DNA of 64,000 bases from Zygnema cylindricum (taxonomy: Eukaryota; Streptophyta; Zygnematophyceae; Zygnematales; Zygnemataceae): assembly GCA_037447655.1 (NCBI GenBank), contig JBBHKE010001339.1, forward strand, positions 252,669 to 316,668, written 5' to 3'. Both the position numbers and the translations under genes were made by a program. The notes beneath the pieces were generated by a model. The model made no database searches. It worked only from the letters and a program-made list of their open reading frames with translations, and had not been told where the DNA came from. Below, one piece after another: positions 32,404 through 43,068 of this stretch (the stretch's first letter is position 1; each line of letters begins with the position of its first letter).

Positions 32404-33480
32404 GGCTGATGGAACCCCAAGAGGAAAGAAAAAGGCACTTGTGACACAAGTACATAAGGCGGAATCCGAGGACAATGGCGATGAGCTTCTATAAGATGAG
32501 GAGTTGGAGGCGAAAAATGGGGTCGAAATTCCACGAAGGCAAATATGTACTTACGGTGGATTGAAAGGTGAAGCATGTTGGATTATAGATTCAGTTGCCT
32601 CCTGTTCACTAAGATAAGAAAGATTCCCACCGTAGAGATAGAGTACGAGGATGGGAGGATAGTCACCACTACTCTAGTAGGATCGGTAGATCTGAAAGTG
32701 TTAGTAGAAAGAAAGACATCCATAGTAACATTCTTCGATTTATTGTTTATTTCGGAGCTAAATAAAAACCTCATCTTTACATCTGTATTAGATGATAAGT
32801 GTTTTTTTAATAGCACTAGGGAAGGAGTCTATACTGCTAGTTTTGAGGATGATGTCTATTTCATTGCTGAGAAAGGTAGCCAAGGGATGTTAAGGTTGAT
32901 TTAAAGTAATGAAACGAAGAAACTTTATTATGCTGGTGTTCATGATATTATGATGTGACATAAGAGGCTTGGGCATGTGAATCTAGATAAGTTAAGAGAG
33001 ATGAAAAAGATAGGAGTGGTGGAAGGGATTTAGTTCAGTGAGAGTGATAATAAAAGTGATTGTAGTGGATGTGCTGAAGGTAAAGACACACAGATTACCC
33101 TTTCCTAAAACAACCACCTATAAGGGAGAAAAAATTCTAGATGTAGTACATACAGATATTTGGGGACCGGCAAAAGTGCCCTCACCGGGGGGGAAGAGAT
33201 TTATGATGACTATCACTGATGATTGGTCTCGGTATTCCCGGGTGTATTTTTTGAAAAAAAAGTCAGAAGCTCAGGATTGTTTTAGACAATATAAAGCATG
33301 GAGCGAAAAACTCCATAAAACTCCAATCAAGATAGTAAGGAGTGACAATGGTGGAGAGTATACTTCTAACCCGTTTGAGGATTTTCTGAGGGAAGATGGA
33401 GTCCAACACCAAAAGACAGTTCCAAAAAACCCGAACAGAATGGGGTAGTTGAAAGGATAAATAGAAGAATAAGTGATAGT
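32404..33480 (+). pseudogene. pol: CoB-2 protease, pre-integrase and integrase core
   Basis: The protease active site is degraded to IIDSVAS (32588-32599), with the following MHMC segment deleted. Strands continue in 32575-32904 (ILTF-type, ELNKNLI). The pre-integrase motif survives as KRLGHVNLDKLREMKK although its Trp codon is TGA. The integrase core has TITDDWS and VRSDNGGEY; a one-base deletion near 33434 breaks NPEQNGV, just before the catalytic Glu. Confidence 0.9.
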
Positions 33481-33489
33481 GCTAGAAGT

Positions 33490-34642
33490 ATGTTGTCAGA
33501 TAAGAAGATAGGAAAAGGGTTTTGGGCAGAAGCATTGAAATGTGCTAATTACCTCAAAAATAGAGTTCTTACTTCAGCTATAAAAGATCAAACACCTTAT
33601 GAGAGATGGACAGGCCAGAAACCAGACATATCTCACTTAAAGGTTTTCGGTGGTCAAGTATTCAGTCTAGATACAGATCGGTCTAATTGGAAGCTAGATC
33701 CTAAAGGAAAACCGGGATACTTATTAGGATATGATGAGGATGTTAAAGGATATAGAGTTTATGATTTAAAAAGGGAAGATATAATCTTAGTAAAGCATCT
33801 AGTAGTTATGGATGAAGGAAAGTCTGTGGATCCCTTCAAGTATACAAAGTCAGTAAAAATCAAATTTGTGTCAAAAAATTTCGATGACTTTAAGTTTCCT
33901 AACTATCAAGGTTTTCGAGAAGATGACATTATTTCAGATACAAATCAGACCGAAAAAGAATCGGCTGCAAAAACTTCAGTGACAACTCTTCCCGAAGCGG
34001 AAGACGTGGTGGAAACTGATTCAGAATCAAAGGACAGGGGAGAAGCCGAGATTGTTCGAAAAAACCCACGAGAACCATCAATTCCGGCCACAAATTTTCA
34101 GGGGGGAAAGAGAAGTAGCAAAAGACTGCAAGAAAAACAGGTTAATAACAAGGTAACAAAACTCTCTCATACAGATGAACCTCAAACTTATGGAGAGGCG
34201 ATGACCTGTCCAGAAAGGAACAGGTGGAAGACAGCCATCAATGAGGAGATGGCCTCAATTATGGCAGGAGATACTTGGGAGCTGGTGGATTGTCCACCAA
34301 ACCAAAAACGAATCCGTTGTAAGTGGGTTTTCAAATTAAAACTGAACCTAGAAAACACGATTGAGCGCTACAAGGCCCGATTAGTGGCAAAGGGATTTAC
34401 ACAAAAAGAGGGAATTGACTACGAGGAAACCTTTGCCCTGGTCGTCAGATTTCCCTCCTTCCGCATACTTCTCAGTCTTGCAGCAGCGGAAGACATGGAG
34501 GTGCACCAGATGGATATCAAGACAACCTTTTTGCACGGGTAATTGGAAGAGGAGATCTCCATGCGACAACCCGAAGGATTTGTGGAGGAAGGAGAGGAGA
34601 GTAAGGTATGCCGGCTTATTAAATCCCTTTATGGTTTGAAAC
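33490..34642 (+). pseudogene. pol: CoB-2 integrase C-terminus and RT N-terminus
   Basis: A long open segment (33490-34542): WAEALKCANYLKNRVL, YERWTGQKPDISHLKVFG, DVKGYRVYDL, the linker GKRSSKRLQEKQ, then RT motifs [23 protein letters not shown] and HQMDIKTTFLHG. A TAA follows, and the frame continues (MRQPEGFVEEGEESKVCRL, YGLK) to the ChV insertion point at 34642. RT resumes after ChV at 41934. Confidence 0.92.
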
Positions 34643-35124
34643 TGTAACAAGGTTACAGAATTGGGTACTTAGCGGTTGGGGGCTAGGCTGCTATTGTTGC
34701 GATTCCAGAGCAGCGCAGCTGCGATTCCAGAGCAGCGCAGCTGCGATCCCAGACCAGCGCAGCATAGCAGCATAGCAACTCAGTAGCGCAGCAGCGCAGC
34801 ATAGCAATGCCGCAGAATGTAGATGGAACTGTATAGTTCTAGAAGGAAGTTTTGGATAGATCTCGGTTGGCCGCGAAGGCCCACGTGTACAGCTGTATAG
34901 TACTAGGTTGACTAGCAGTTAGCTAGTTTAAATAGGCGAGTAGACCGAGTGAATGATACACCGAAAGTAGACCTACACAGCTAGCGCAACCTTATACTCT
35001 CTCTCAAGTAATAAAGCTCAACTTGTCTGTGAGTTCTGTGTATTCCTGCTGTTGCTACGGGAAGATCCTTGGTGTTTTTCGCTGTGCACTGTAACGTGTT
35101 GTGGTGTATTTTGCCTCTTTTACA
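34643..35124 (+). repeat. ChV 5' LTR
   Basis: TGTAACAAGGTTACAG...CTCTTTTACA. It contains a run of GCAGCGCAGC/ATAGCA repeats (about 34710-34810), a TATA-like TTTAAATAGG at 34927-34936, and an AATAAA polyadenylation signal at 35010-35015. Confidence 0.95.
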
Positions 35125-35138
35125 TTTGTATCAGAGCT
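35125..35138 (+). promoter_or_regulatory. ChV primer-binding site (tRNA-iMet 3' end)
   Basis: TTTGTATCAGAGCT follows the LTR directly. It matches the usual plant PBS TGGTATCAGAGC, complementary to the 3' end of initiator tRNA-Met, with one mismatch. This differs from the internal half-tRNA site used by the copia families around it. Confidence 0.8.
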
Positions 35139-35158
35139 ATCACCCGTGACTCGACAGC

Positions 35159-37471
35159 ATGGACGAACACGGCGTATCCACTACAGAAATGTTGGCGCAA
35201 GTGTTGAGGGAGTTGGAAAGTGTGAGGTTACAGAACACGCAGCTGAGTAACACTGTCACAGCCTTGGAGTCGCGTATTAGGGAGCGACCCCATGGAGGCG
35301 TAGAGAGAGACTCTCGGAGACCGAAATTAAGAATTCCCGACGAGTTTGACCCAGCAAGACACAGAAGCCTTGATTCATGGCTATTCTCCGTGGCGAACTA
35401 TCTCGAGAATTTTCCTAGTCAGTCGGACCGTGAGAAGATTCACTACGCGGGTGGTCTTCTTAAAGGGGCAGCGAGGGCTTGGTGGAGAACATTGGTAGAG
35501 GACGATGAGTTACCAACTGTCTTGGCGCTCTTCGTTCAACTCCTCCGCGACACTTGGCAGCCCGTCAACACGGTGAAGGCGGCGAAAGATAAGATCGCAG
35601 TATTGAAGCAACGAACTTCAGTAATGGAGTTTACGCAAAGGTTCTTGGAGTGCAAGGTTCAAATACCTACGATGACGGAGGATGAAGCCGTGGATCGTTT
35701 CGTGAAGGGGCTTAAGTCGTCTATTCGTAGGGATGTGGAACAATGGCTTGCCCGGGAAAGCACTACTCCTCCTCTCTCAGCAATCATCCAGTTTGCAGAG
35801 CAGACCGATTCAGTCGACTTTAACCTCCGGAGACCTTATCACTACGGGTCGAGCAGAAGCGGAGGAAACCGACGAGATGAAGGTCCAACCCCCATGGAGC
35901 TCGGCGCAATTGAGGAGGATAAGGAAGCGGTCAACGTCTTGCGGAAAAAGAAGAAAACTACCAAGACCAAGACCAATGACTTGTCCCCCGAAGAAATCTA
36001 GCGGAGGAGGCAAAATGGACTATGCTTCCAGTGCGGTTCTCCAGATCACATGGCTCGAGAGTGTCCAAAACGGAAAAGCCCCAAAAAGGGAAAACTTACC
36101 GTTATGAGGTTAGCCGGTGAAGGAGGTGACCCTTTGATATTTCGGGGTCAAATAGGAGTGAGTGCAGCTAACTTCATGGTAGACTCCGGAGCATCGGGGA
36201 ACTTCATTAACGAGGTGACGGTGAAAAGGTTGAAACTTCCTCTCGTGGTACTAAATGATCATCATTCGGTACAATTGGCCGACGGCAGTTCCTTATCTAT
36301 TACCCATCGTACCCGGAGGTTACGCATCGGCATTGGGAAATTCGGATGGTACGATACACTTCATGTATTACCTCTTGGGGACCATGAGGTAATCTTGGGG
36401 AAGCCGTGGCTGCAAAAATGGAATCCGACAATTGATTGGAGAAGTAGCGCCATGAGAGTGAAGAAAGGTGAAGAAGAGTTCGAGGTAAAAGCGGGAGCGG
36501 CTGGTAAGGGAGCGGAAGAGGGACGCCTGCTTTCGGCCTTACAGGTTATGAGGGCACTCAAGAAAGGGGAAACGATTGGTATGGCGGTCGTCCTGCCAAA
36601 GGAGGAGGCGAAGGAGGAGATTCCGGAAGAATGGAAGAATAAGGATCCCGACTTCGTCTCCAAAGAAAGTGACGACATTGGAAAGACTTCCGATGAGGCC
36701 CCGGAAGTCATGACAAAACTTCTCGAGGAGTACGCTGATGTATTTCCCCCGAAGCTCCCCGAAGGATTACCTCCGAAGCGCGAAGTAGACCATAGGATAG
36801 AGCTTGTTCCTGGAGCGGTACCCCTGGCTAATCGGATGTACAAGATGAGCTACACCGAATTGGATGAACTCAAGAAGCAACTTGAGGAGTAGGTCGAAGC
36901 CGGAGCTATCGAACCAAGCAAGTCACCGTATGGAGCCCCTGTTCTCTTTGTGAACAAGAAAGATGGAGGTTTCCGTATGTGTGTAGACTACCGAGCGCTA
37001 AACAAATTAACGGTGAAGAATGCGTACACCTTGCCAAAGATCGACGAATTGTTGGATCGACTTCGAGGTGCTAAGTATTTTTCGAAAATAGACTTGCGGA
37101 GCGGCTACCACCAGATCAGAGTTGTCGAGGATGATGTGGAGAAGACGGCGTTCAGGACTCGATACGGTCATTTCCAGTTCCGGGTAATGCCGTTCGGGTT
37201 GACTAACGCACCAGCGACCTTTATGCATTTAATGAATTCCATCTTTCGGCAATATCTGGACGCGTTTGTGATCGTCTTCTTAGATGACATATTGGTGTAT
37301 AGCCGAACGAAGGAAGAACATATGAAGCATTTACGAACGGTCCTACAAGTTCTTCGGGAGCATAAATTATACGCAAAAAAAAGTAAATGTGACTTCTTCA
37401 AGGAGAGGATTGATTTTTTAGGCCATGTGGTGACCCGGGACGGAATCGCAGTGGACCCAAACAAACGTTAA
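35159..37471 (+). pseudogene. gag-pol: ChV gag, protease and reverse transcriptase
   Basis: One frame from ATG 35159, interrupted by TAG at 35999-36001 and 36890-36892. Gag (35159-36001) has an N-terminal coiled-coil-like segment and a retrotransposon gag core (GGLLKGAARAWWRTLV, FTQRFLECKVQIP). The zinc knuckle CFQCGSPDHMAREC lies at about 36026-36067. The protease site is VDSGASGNFI (about 36179). RT has [46 protein letters not shown] and the palm box FLDD (about 37280), then [10 protein letters not shown]. The frame ends at 37471 through an indel; pol resumes in the +1 frame at 37467. Except for these lesions the motifs are intact. Confidence 0.95.
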
Positions 37472-39881
37472 GGAGTGGTCGCAGCCGGGAAATATCACGG
37501 AGTTACGGAGCTTCCTAGGACTATACTCCTATTATCGACGTTTTGTCGAAGGTTTCGCAAAAATCGTTGCACCGCTCACGGAATTGCTCAAGAATGATGT
37601 GCCTTATGAATGGAAAGCGGCGCAAGGGGCAGCCTTTAACACGCTAAAGGAGCGGTTGGTTACCGCCCCTGTGTTAGCAGTTCCCGATCCGGATCTACCT
37701 TGGACGATAATTACCGACGCTAGCGATATGGCTATTGGAGCGATCCTTATGCAGGATCAAGGAAAAGGCCTCCAACCCATCGCCTACAACAGTCGCAGAC
37801 TAAAGGCAGCGGAGTTGAACTGGGCCACCCATGAGAAGGAGACAATGGCTATTATCAATGCGCTGGAGGTTTGGAAGTGTTACGTTCAGGGGAAACGGAT
37901 CACAGTTATCACGGATCACCACACCTTACAATATCTCCAAACCCAGCCGAAGTTGTCCAAGAAACAAGTACGCTGGATGACGTTCTTGCAAACCTTCGGT
38001 CCAGAACTTGATATACAATATAAGCCGGGCAAGATGAACCCGGCGGATGCGCTGTCAAGAAGACCTGGCGACGCTGCGCCGGCAGCGAAGCAACAACCGC
38101 AAGCACCGCAACAGGGGAACGGAGACTCTGTGAAAGAGAAAAGCGCAGCGTCGACCACAACGCAAGATTCGACGCTCAGCGCAGTCACCAGTACGGTGCA
38201 AGTGGACGACCAGTGGTTAAGTAGTTTAAAGGCCGCCTACGGCGACGATGATTCCCTAAAGGAACTCATCAAACGGAAGGTACTCGTTCGAACCGCCAAT
38301 GGTATGTGGCGGTACAGATCGAGCAAGACGACACGGCTTTATGTGCCAACAAATACGGAACTTCGTCACACGATTCTTCAAATGAGTCACGACGAGCCGC
38401 TCAGTGGACATTTTAGGCGGGATAAAACAACCGCGCGTGTCGCTGAGGCGTATTACTGGCCAAACATGACTCGAGACATTGCATAATATGTCCGGACGTG
38501 TGACTCGTGTAATAGAAACAAATCGGATTCAGGGCAACAAGGCTTGTTACACCCCCTCCCAATACCATCTGTTCCTTGGGAGGCGATTTCGATGGATTTC
38601 ATCGTGGCCCTTCCCTGGTTGAAGGAGGGCTACGACTCAATCTTCGTCGTCGTGGATTACCTGACGAAAATGGCACATTTTCTACCCAAGACCACTACAG
38701 CTACTGCACGAGATATTGCAGACTTATTCTTTCGGGAAATATTCCGCCATCACGGTCTTCCGAAAAGGATCGTAAGCGACCGCGATCGAAAATTCGTGAG
38801 CCACTTTTGGCAAAATCTATTTGCGTTATGCGGAACGCAGCTGGCCATGTCCACAGCCTACCACCCTCAAACTGATGGTCAGACTAAAAGGGTGAATCGA
38901 ACCTTGGAGGAAGCATTGCGGGCTTATGTCTCGGTGCACCAAACGGATTGGGTGGACCATTTAACGGCAATCGAGGTAGCATACAATAGTGCAGTACACT
39001 CGTCAACAAATGCTACGCCATTCTCCCTCAATGGACGACAACCCACCCTTCCCCAAAACTTATTGGTAGCGGACTGCCAAACACCGGTTGCTCTGGACTT
39101 TGCCAAAACTTTGCAAGGGAACCTGGAAAAGGCGACCAAGGCGCTCCAAATGGCAAAGGATCGTCAAAAATCGCAGGCTGACGCTCACCGGAAAGACATC
39201 GTCTTCTGTGTGGGGGACAAGGTTCGCCTGAATATGGTAAACCTCTCCTTGCCGGGTGCCCTCTCTAAGAAGTTGGCACCAAAGTTCACGCGCCCATTCA
39301 CAATTCTTTCCCGTGTGGGCGACGTAGCGTACAAGTTGGATATCCCGACGGCCTGGCATATCCACAATGTTTTCCATGTTTCCCTTCTTAAACCATTCCG
39401 CGATCCTGATTTAATGTTCCCTAATCGACTACAACATACTCCTTTACCACCTGTTCGAGGAACCTCAAACGAGTTTGAGGTGGAAGAGATCCTTCAGTCA
39501 CGTCACTCTCGGAATTCCAACTCCACTCAATACTTGGTGCGTTGGAAGGGTTACGGTGCTGAAGACGACTCTTCGGTGGACAAAATGGATCTGCATTCCC
39601 CGGAGTTGCTGCGCTGGTTTCAGCGGAGTGAGGACACTCAGCCTTACCGGAGGGGCAATCGCTGCGGCCGCAACAAAGGAGCGAATCGCAATGGCGCAAC
39701 CAATCGCAATCATAATGGGGACGCGGCAAATGACCGCAGCGAGGATGTTACCACACCGCAGCGCCGTAGCAGCGCAGCCACCGCAGCGCAACATGGTCAC
39801 GATGACGTCAGAGGATCGCAACACCATCGCTGCACTGACAGGAAAGCGCAACGGCGCAATTATGTTTCACTATGTAGGTGA
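37467..39881 (+). pseudogene. pol: ChV RNase H, integrase and chromodomain
   Basis: After the frameshift the frame runs [20 protein letters not shown] into RNase H (ITDASDMAIGAIL, HEKETMAII, TDHHTLQYLQTQ, NPADALSRR). Integrase has the zinc region (HDEPLSGHF, one TAA at 38484-38486, CDSCNRNK) and a catalytic core with MDFIVALPW and VSDRDRKFVS; in HPQTDGQTKRVNR the catalytic Glu is replaced by Lys. A chromodomain at about 39470-39610 reads FEVEEILQSRHSRNSN, QYLVRWKGYG and HSPELLRWF, typical of plant chromoviruses, where it directs integration to heterochromatin. A low-complexity Arg/Asn/Gln tail of ~75 residues follows to the stop. Confidence 0.95.
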
Positions 39882-40119
39882 CGACGAACCCTCGGTTTCG
39901 CCGCAGCAGCGCAGTTTTCTAAATGTTCGACACTGCGATACCCTCGCACGCTGCGACGCTTCGCACAGTCCAAAAGTGAAACCCTCAACCCCCGTGAATA
40001 CCGCCGCCATTTGTCCTCACGACAAACCTAGTCTCGACAGCTTGAAAACTGCTTCTCTCCGCACAATCAGTTTACCTTCGCTTTTGGAGCTACCAGAATT
40101 GTCTGGTTCAGCAGTGTCT

Positions 40120-41394
40120 ATGGCGTCGTCGTCCTCTCCACCACCGAAAAGGAGGAGACTGGTACGGGTGGGACAAGGAGACCCGAACCGTCTCGAGAGA
40201 TTGCTAAGGGCGGCGGAGGCCATGGTGGAAGCAAGCAGGCGAAGAGAAGTAGAAGTGGAGCCGGAACCGGAGGAAAGCGCCAGTAGCGAGGCAGGACCGG
40301 CAGAAACCAGTGGAGGGGAGGGGTCAGAAAACTCACAGGACCCTGAATACACCCCAACTCGGGAAGGTGATCAGGAATTTCAAGCGGATCATGAGCTGTC
40401 GGAGGCGGAGGAACCGGAACGCGAACCAACGCCTCCGCCAATTGAGGAGCGCGCCTCAGATCTGGAGGTGATGCGGGACCCAAACAAGGAGAGCACCGCG
40501 GACGAGCAGTCGTCTGAAAGCGCGGAGAGGAAGGCAGTGGAACTATACCCCAGTGGTGACGATGTGTTTTTATTACGCAAAAACCGAAGAGATTCAGAGG
40601 AGGAGAGTGAACAGGGAGAGGAAATTCTCGACTACCTCTTCCCAGTACCGGTCGACACCCAGCATCCGGACATCGCCTTCAGCTTCGCCAAAAGGTTTTA
40701 TTGGAACCCCTCGGAGTGGCCCGAGGAATGGCGTATAGGGAAGCCTGGAGATCCTATCCGTATCCTTGCCAACGTTCCCTCACACCCAGCGTGGAGTTTC
40801 ATGAGGACCAAGGACCTGGGGAATAATCATAAAGGCTATGTGCAACTGAATCCTCACACCTTACCGTTCGTGGAAGTGGTAGAGGACAACTACAGGTACA
40901 GGATTGATGTTCCTGGGTTACTCCGCTATTATCACCCGTGGGATGTCCGCCTCCACGACATCATCTCTCGAGCGGCGGTCACCCCTGAGGTGCGAGTACT
41001 CAAGCTGGCTCGAAGGAATGCTCTACAGCGGGCCCGAGCTGCAAGGAAACACGTGTCCTTCAAATTACGGAAGGTACCTTGGTGGGAACCGACGGACGAG
41101 GAACCAGAGGATGTTCCCCCAGTGGTTGAACCCGAAGATCCCAGGATTGCGACACCCGAGGAGCCTGCATCGGCAGACGTTCCGCAGCAATCCAAAGTAC
41201 CCGAGGTTGAGGAAGGGGAAAATCAGGTTCGGGAACGCATCACTCGGAGGCGGTTGGCAGCCGCAGATCATCACATCGCATTACTGGAGACTCGATGTGA
41301 ACAGCTCCAAAATCAACTCGACGCCCTTCGCCAGGAGTTCGAAGAGTATCGCGAAGAAACATATGACATACTCCGGCAATTACAGTTTCCCTGA
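40120..41394 (+). CDS. ChV extra ORF (424 aa, unknown) between pol and 3' LTR
   Basis: An uninterrupted 424-codon ORF beginning 238 bp after the pol stop and ending just before the PPT. I chose ATG 40120 because it begins a coherent protein: MASSSSPPPKRRRLVRVG carries a basic, nuclear-localisation-like cluster. Residues ~40-175 are very acidic (Glu/Ser/Pro-rich). A central segment (about 190-310) looks globular, with many aromatics: FAKRFYWNPSEWPEEWRIG, HPAWSFMRTKDLG, LLRYYHPWDVRLHDII. The C-terminus has a heptad-like coiled coil (LLETRCEQLQNQLDALRQEF). It is open while gag-pol has four lesions. I recognise no family; it does not look like an envelope protein, as I see no signal peptide or membrane span. 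Role unknown. Confidence 0.75.
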   Translation: MASSSSPPPKRRRLVRVGQGDPNRLERLLRAAEAMVEASRRREVEVEPEPEESASSEAGPAETSGGEGSENSQDPEYTPTREGDQEFQADHELSEAEEPEREPTPPPIEERASDLEVMRDPNKESTADEQSSESAERKAVELYPSGDDVFLLRKNRRDSEEESEQGEEILDYLFPVPVDTQHPDIAFSFAKRFYWNPSEWPEEWRIGKPGDPIRILANVPSHPAWSFMRTKDLGNNHKGYVQLNPHTLPFVEVVEDNYRYRIDVPGLLRYYHPWDVRLHDIISRAAVTPEVRVLKLARRNALQRARAARKHVSFKLRKVPWWEPTDEEPEDVPPVVEPEDPRIATPEEPASADVPQQSKVPEVEEGENQVRERITRRRLAAADHHIALLETRCEQLQNQLDALRQEFEEYREETYDILRQLQFP

Positions 41395-41427
41395 GTCAAT
41401 CAAAGTTCAGCGGGACGCTGAATCCTT

Positions 41428-41439
41428 AGTGGGAGGAAC
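41428..41439 (+). other. ChV polypurine tract
   Basis: AGTGGGAGGAAC directly before the 3' LTR start TGTAACAGGG. Confidence 0.7.
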
Positions 41440-41928
41440 TGTAACAGGGTTACAGAATTGGGTACTTAGCGGTTGGGGGCTAGGTTGCTATTGTTGCGAT
41501 TCCAGAGCAGCGCATCTGCGATCCCAGACCAGCGCAGCATAGCAGCATAGCAACTTAGTAGCGCAGCAGCGCAGCATAGCAACTCAGTAGCGCAGCAGCG
41601 CAGCATAGCAACGCCGCAGAATGTAGATGGAACTGTATAGTTCTAGAAGGAAGTTTTGGATAGATCTCGGTTGGCCGCGAAGGCCCACGTGTACAGCTGT
41701 ATAGTACTAGGTTGACTAGCAGTTAGCTAGTTTAAATAGGCGAGTAGACCGAGTGAATGAGACACCGAAAGTAGACCTACACAGCTAGCGCAACCTTGTA
41801 CTCTCTCTTAAGTAATAAAGCTCAACTTGTCTGTGAGTTCTGTGTATTCCTGCTGTTGCTACGGGAAAATCCTTGGTGTTTTCCGCTGTGCACTGTAACG
41901 TGTTGTGGTGTATTTTGCCTCTTTTACA
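41440..41928 (+). repeat. ChV 3' LTR
   Basis: A 489-bp partner of 34643-35124, with one fewer CGATTCCAGAGCAGCG unit and one more CAGTAGCGCAGCAGCG-type unit. It is followed by the GAAAC target duplication. Confidence 0.95.
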
Positions 41929-41933
41929 GAAAC

Positions 41934-43055
41934 AGACGCCTCGATAGTGGAATAATAAGCTTGATGAGTTTCTTACTGGTCTAGGATATAACCGGATAAG
42001 CTCATATCACTCAATCTATGTTTTTGAAGATGAGGAAGGTGTTATATTTATTGCAACTAATGTTGACGATTTGCTTGTTTTAAGTAAATTAATGGAAAAA
42101 ATTAATAAACTGAAAACCGATCATAAGGGTAGATTTGAAATAAAGGATACGGGGGAAGCAAAATATATTTTGGGAATTCAAGTAGAAAGAAATCGAAAAA
42201 AGAAGATTATAAGATTGACTAAAAAGGAAGCAATAGGGAACATGCTTGAAAAATTTCACATGGATATAGCTAATAGTTGTACAACTCCAATAGAGTTAAA
42301 AAAGGGAAGTGAGGGGAGTGAGGAAGAAAGAGGCATAGTCTTAGACAAGGAATTATCTCCTTAAGAACATAAGTTCATGCAGACTATTCCTTACAGGCAA
42401 GTAGTGGGAAGTCTAATCTATTTTATTAATTATACTCGACCGGATTTAGCTGCAGCTGTAGGAGTGCTGAGTAGAAGTCTAAATGCTCCCACTAAGAAGG
42501 ATTGGGAGGCAGCTAAGAGAGTCCATAGATATTTGATAGGAACTAAGGATCTATGGTTGCATTTGGGTGGAGAGAATAATGACATCGCTACTTGGAGTGA
42601 TGCTAGTTATGGTGATGCTCCGATGAGGAGATGTACTTCTGGATATGTATTATGTGTGGGTGATGGGGCTTGCTGTTGGAGTAGCAAACAACAAAAGGTT
42701 ATTGCTCAGTCCACCATAAAGGCTAAGTATATGGCCTCTTGCTTTGCTGTAGAAGAATTGATGTGGGTCAAGTCTTTGCTTGGTGAGCTTGGTCACCTTA
42801 AGAGTGGTGTTCATAATTTTTTTTTGTGATAATTCGGCAGCAATTGCTATTTCTACCAATTCTAAACATCATTTTAAAGCGAAACACATGGACATTAGGC
42901 TCAACTTTGTTAGAGAGAAAGTAGAAAACAAAATTATTAGTTTAGAGTTCCGACCAGATAGCGAGATGGTATCAGATATGATGGCGAAACTTATGCCTTT
43001 CCCTAAGCTAATTTTCTGCAGGGAGAAGTGTGGTCTAAAAATAAAGATTGACTAG
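41934..43055 (+). pseudogene. pol: CoB-2 RT C-terminus and RNase H
   Basis: Resumption of CoB-2 pol after ChV: NNKLDEFLTGLGYNRISSYHS, palm box NVDD (Tyr replaced by Asn), EAKYILGIQVERN, then a TAA at 42362-42364, YRQVVGSLIYFINYTRPDLAAAVG, RNase H TWSDASYGDAPMRR and SKQQKVIAQST. A frameshift near 42825 precedes the end (AIAISTNSKHHF, HMDIRLNFVREKVENK). The stop overlaps the start of the PPT. Confidence 0.92.
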
Positions 43056-43068
43056 ATAATAAGGGGAG
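43052..43068 (+). other. CoB-2 polypurine tract
   Basis: The purine run AATAAGGGGAG directly precedes the LTR start TGTAGAAATTG. Confidence 0.78.

Larger units (their letters stand above)
34643..41928 (+). mobile_element. ChV: Ty3/gypsy chromovirus nested in CoB-2
   Basis: A 7.3-kb gypsy element with LTRs of 482 and 489 bp (34643-35124, 41440-41928) and an exact 5-bp target duplication GAAAC (34638-34642, 41929-41933). The order is gag, CCHC, protease, RT, RNase H, integrase, chromodomain, then an extra ORF and PPT. LTRs differ at only about ten positions plus repeat-number changes, making it the youngest insertion here. It has three stops and one frameshift in gag-pol. Confidence 0.96.

Noticed and set aside
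35999-36001. Programmed readthrough stop (TAG CGG) at the ChV gag-pol junction
   Set aside because: It lies before the zinc knuckle, not at a gag-pol boundary, and a similar TAG occurs at 36890. Simple mutation of sense codons is more economical.
39475-40119. First 215 codons of the 639-codon open frame ending at 41394
   Set aside because: They overlap the ChV chromodomain and pol tail in another frame. The coherent protein begins at the ATG at 40120, so only that part is called.
40120-41394. Envelope-like gene of the ChV element
   Set aside because: No signal peptide or transmembrane segment. The protein is acidic with an NLS-like cluster and a coiled coil, which fits a nuclear or cytosolic protein better.
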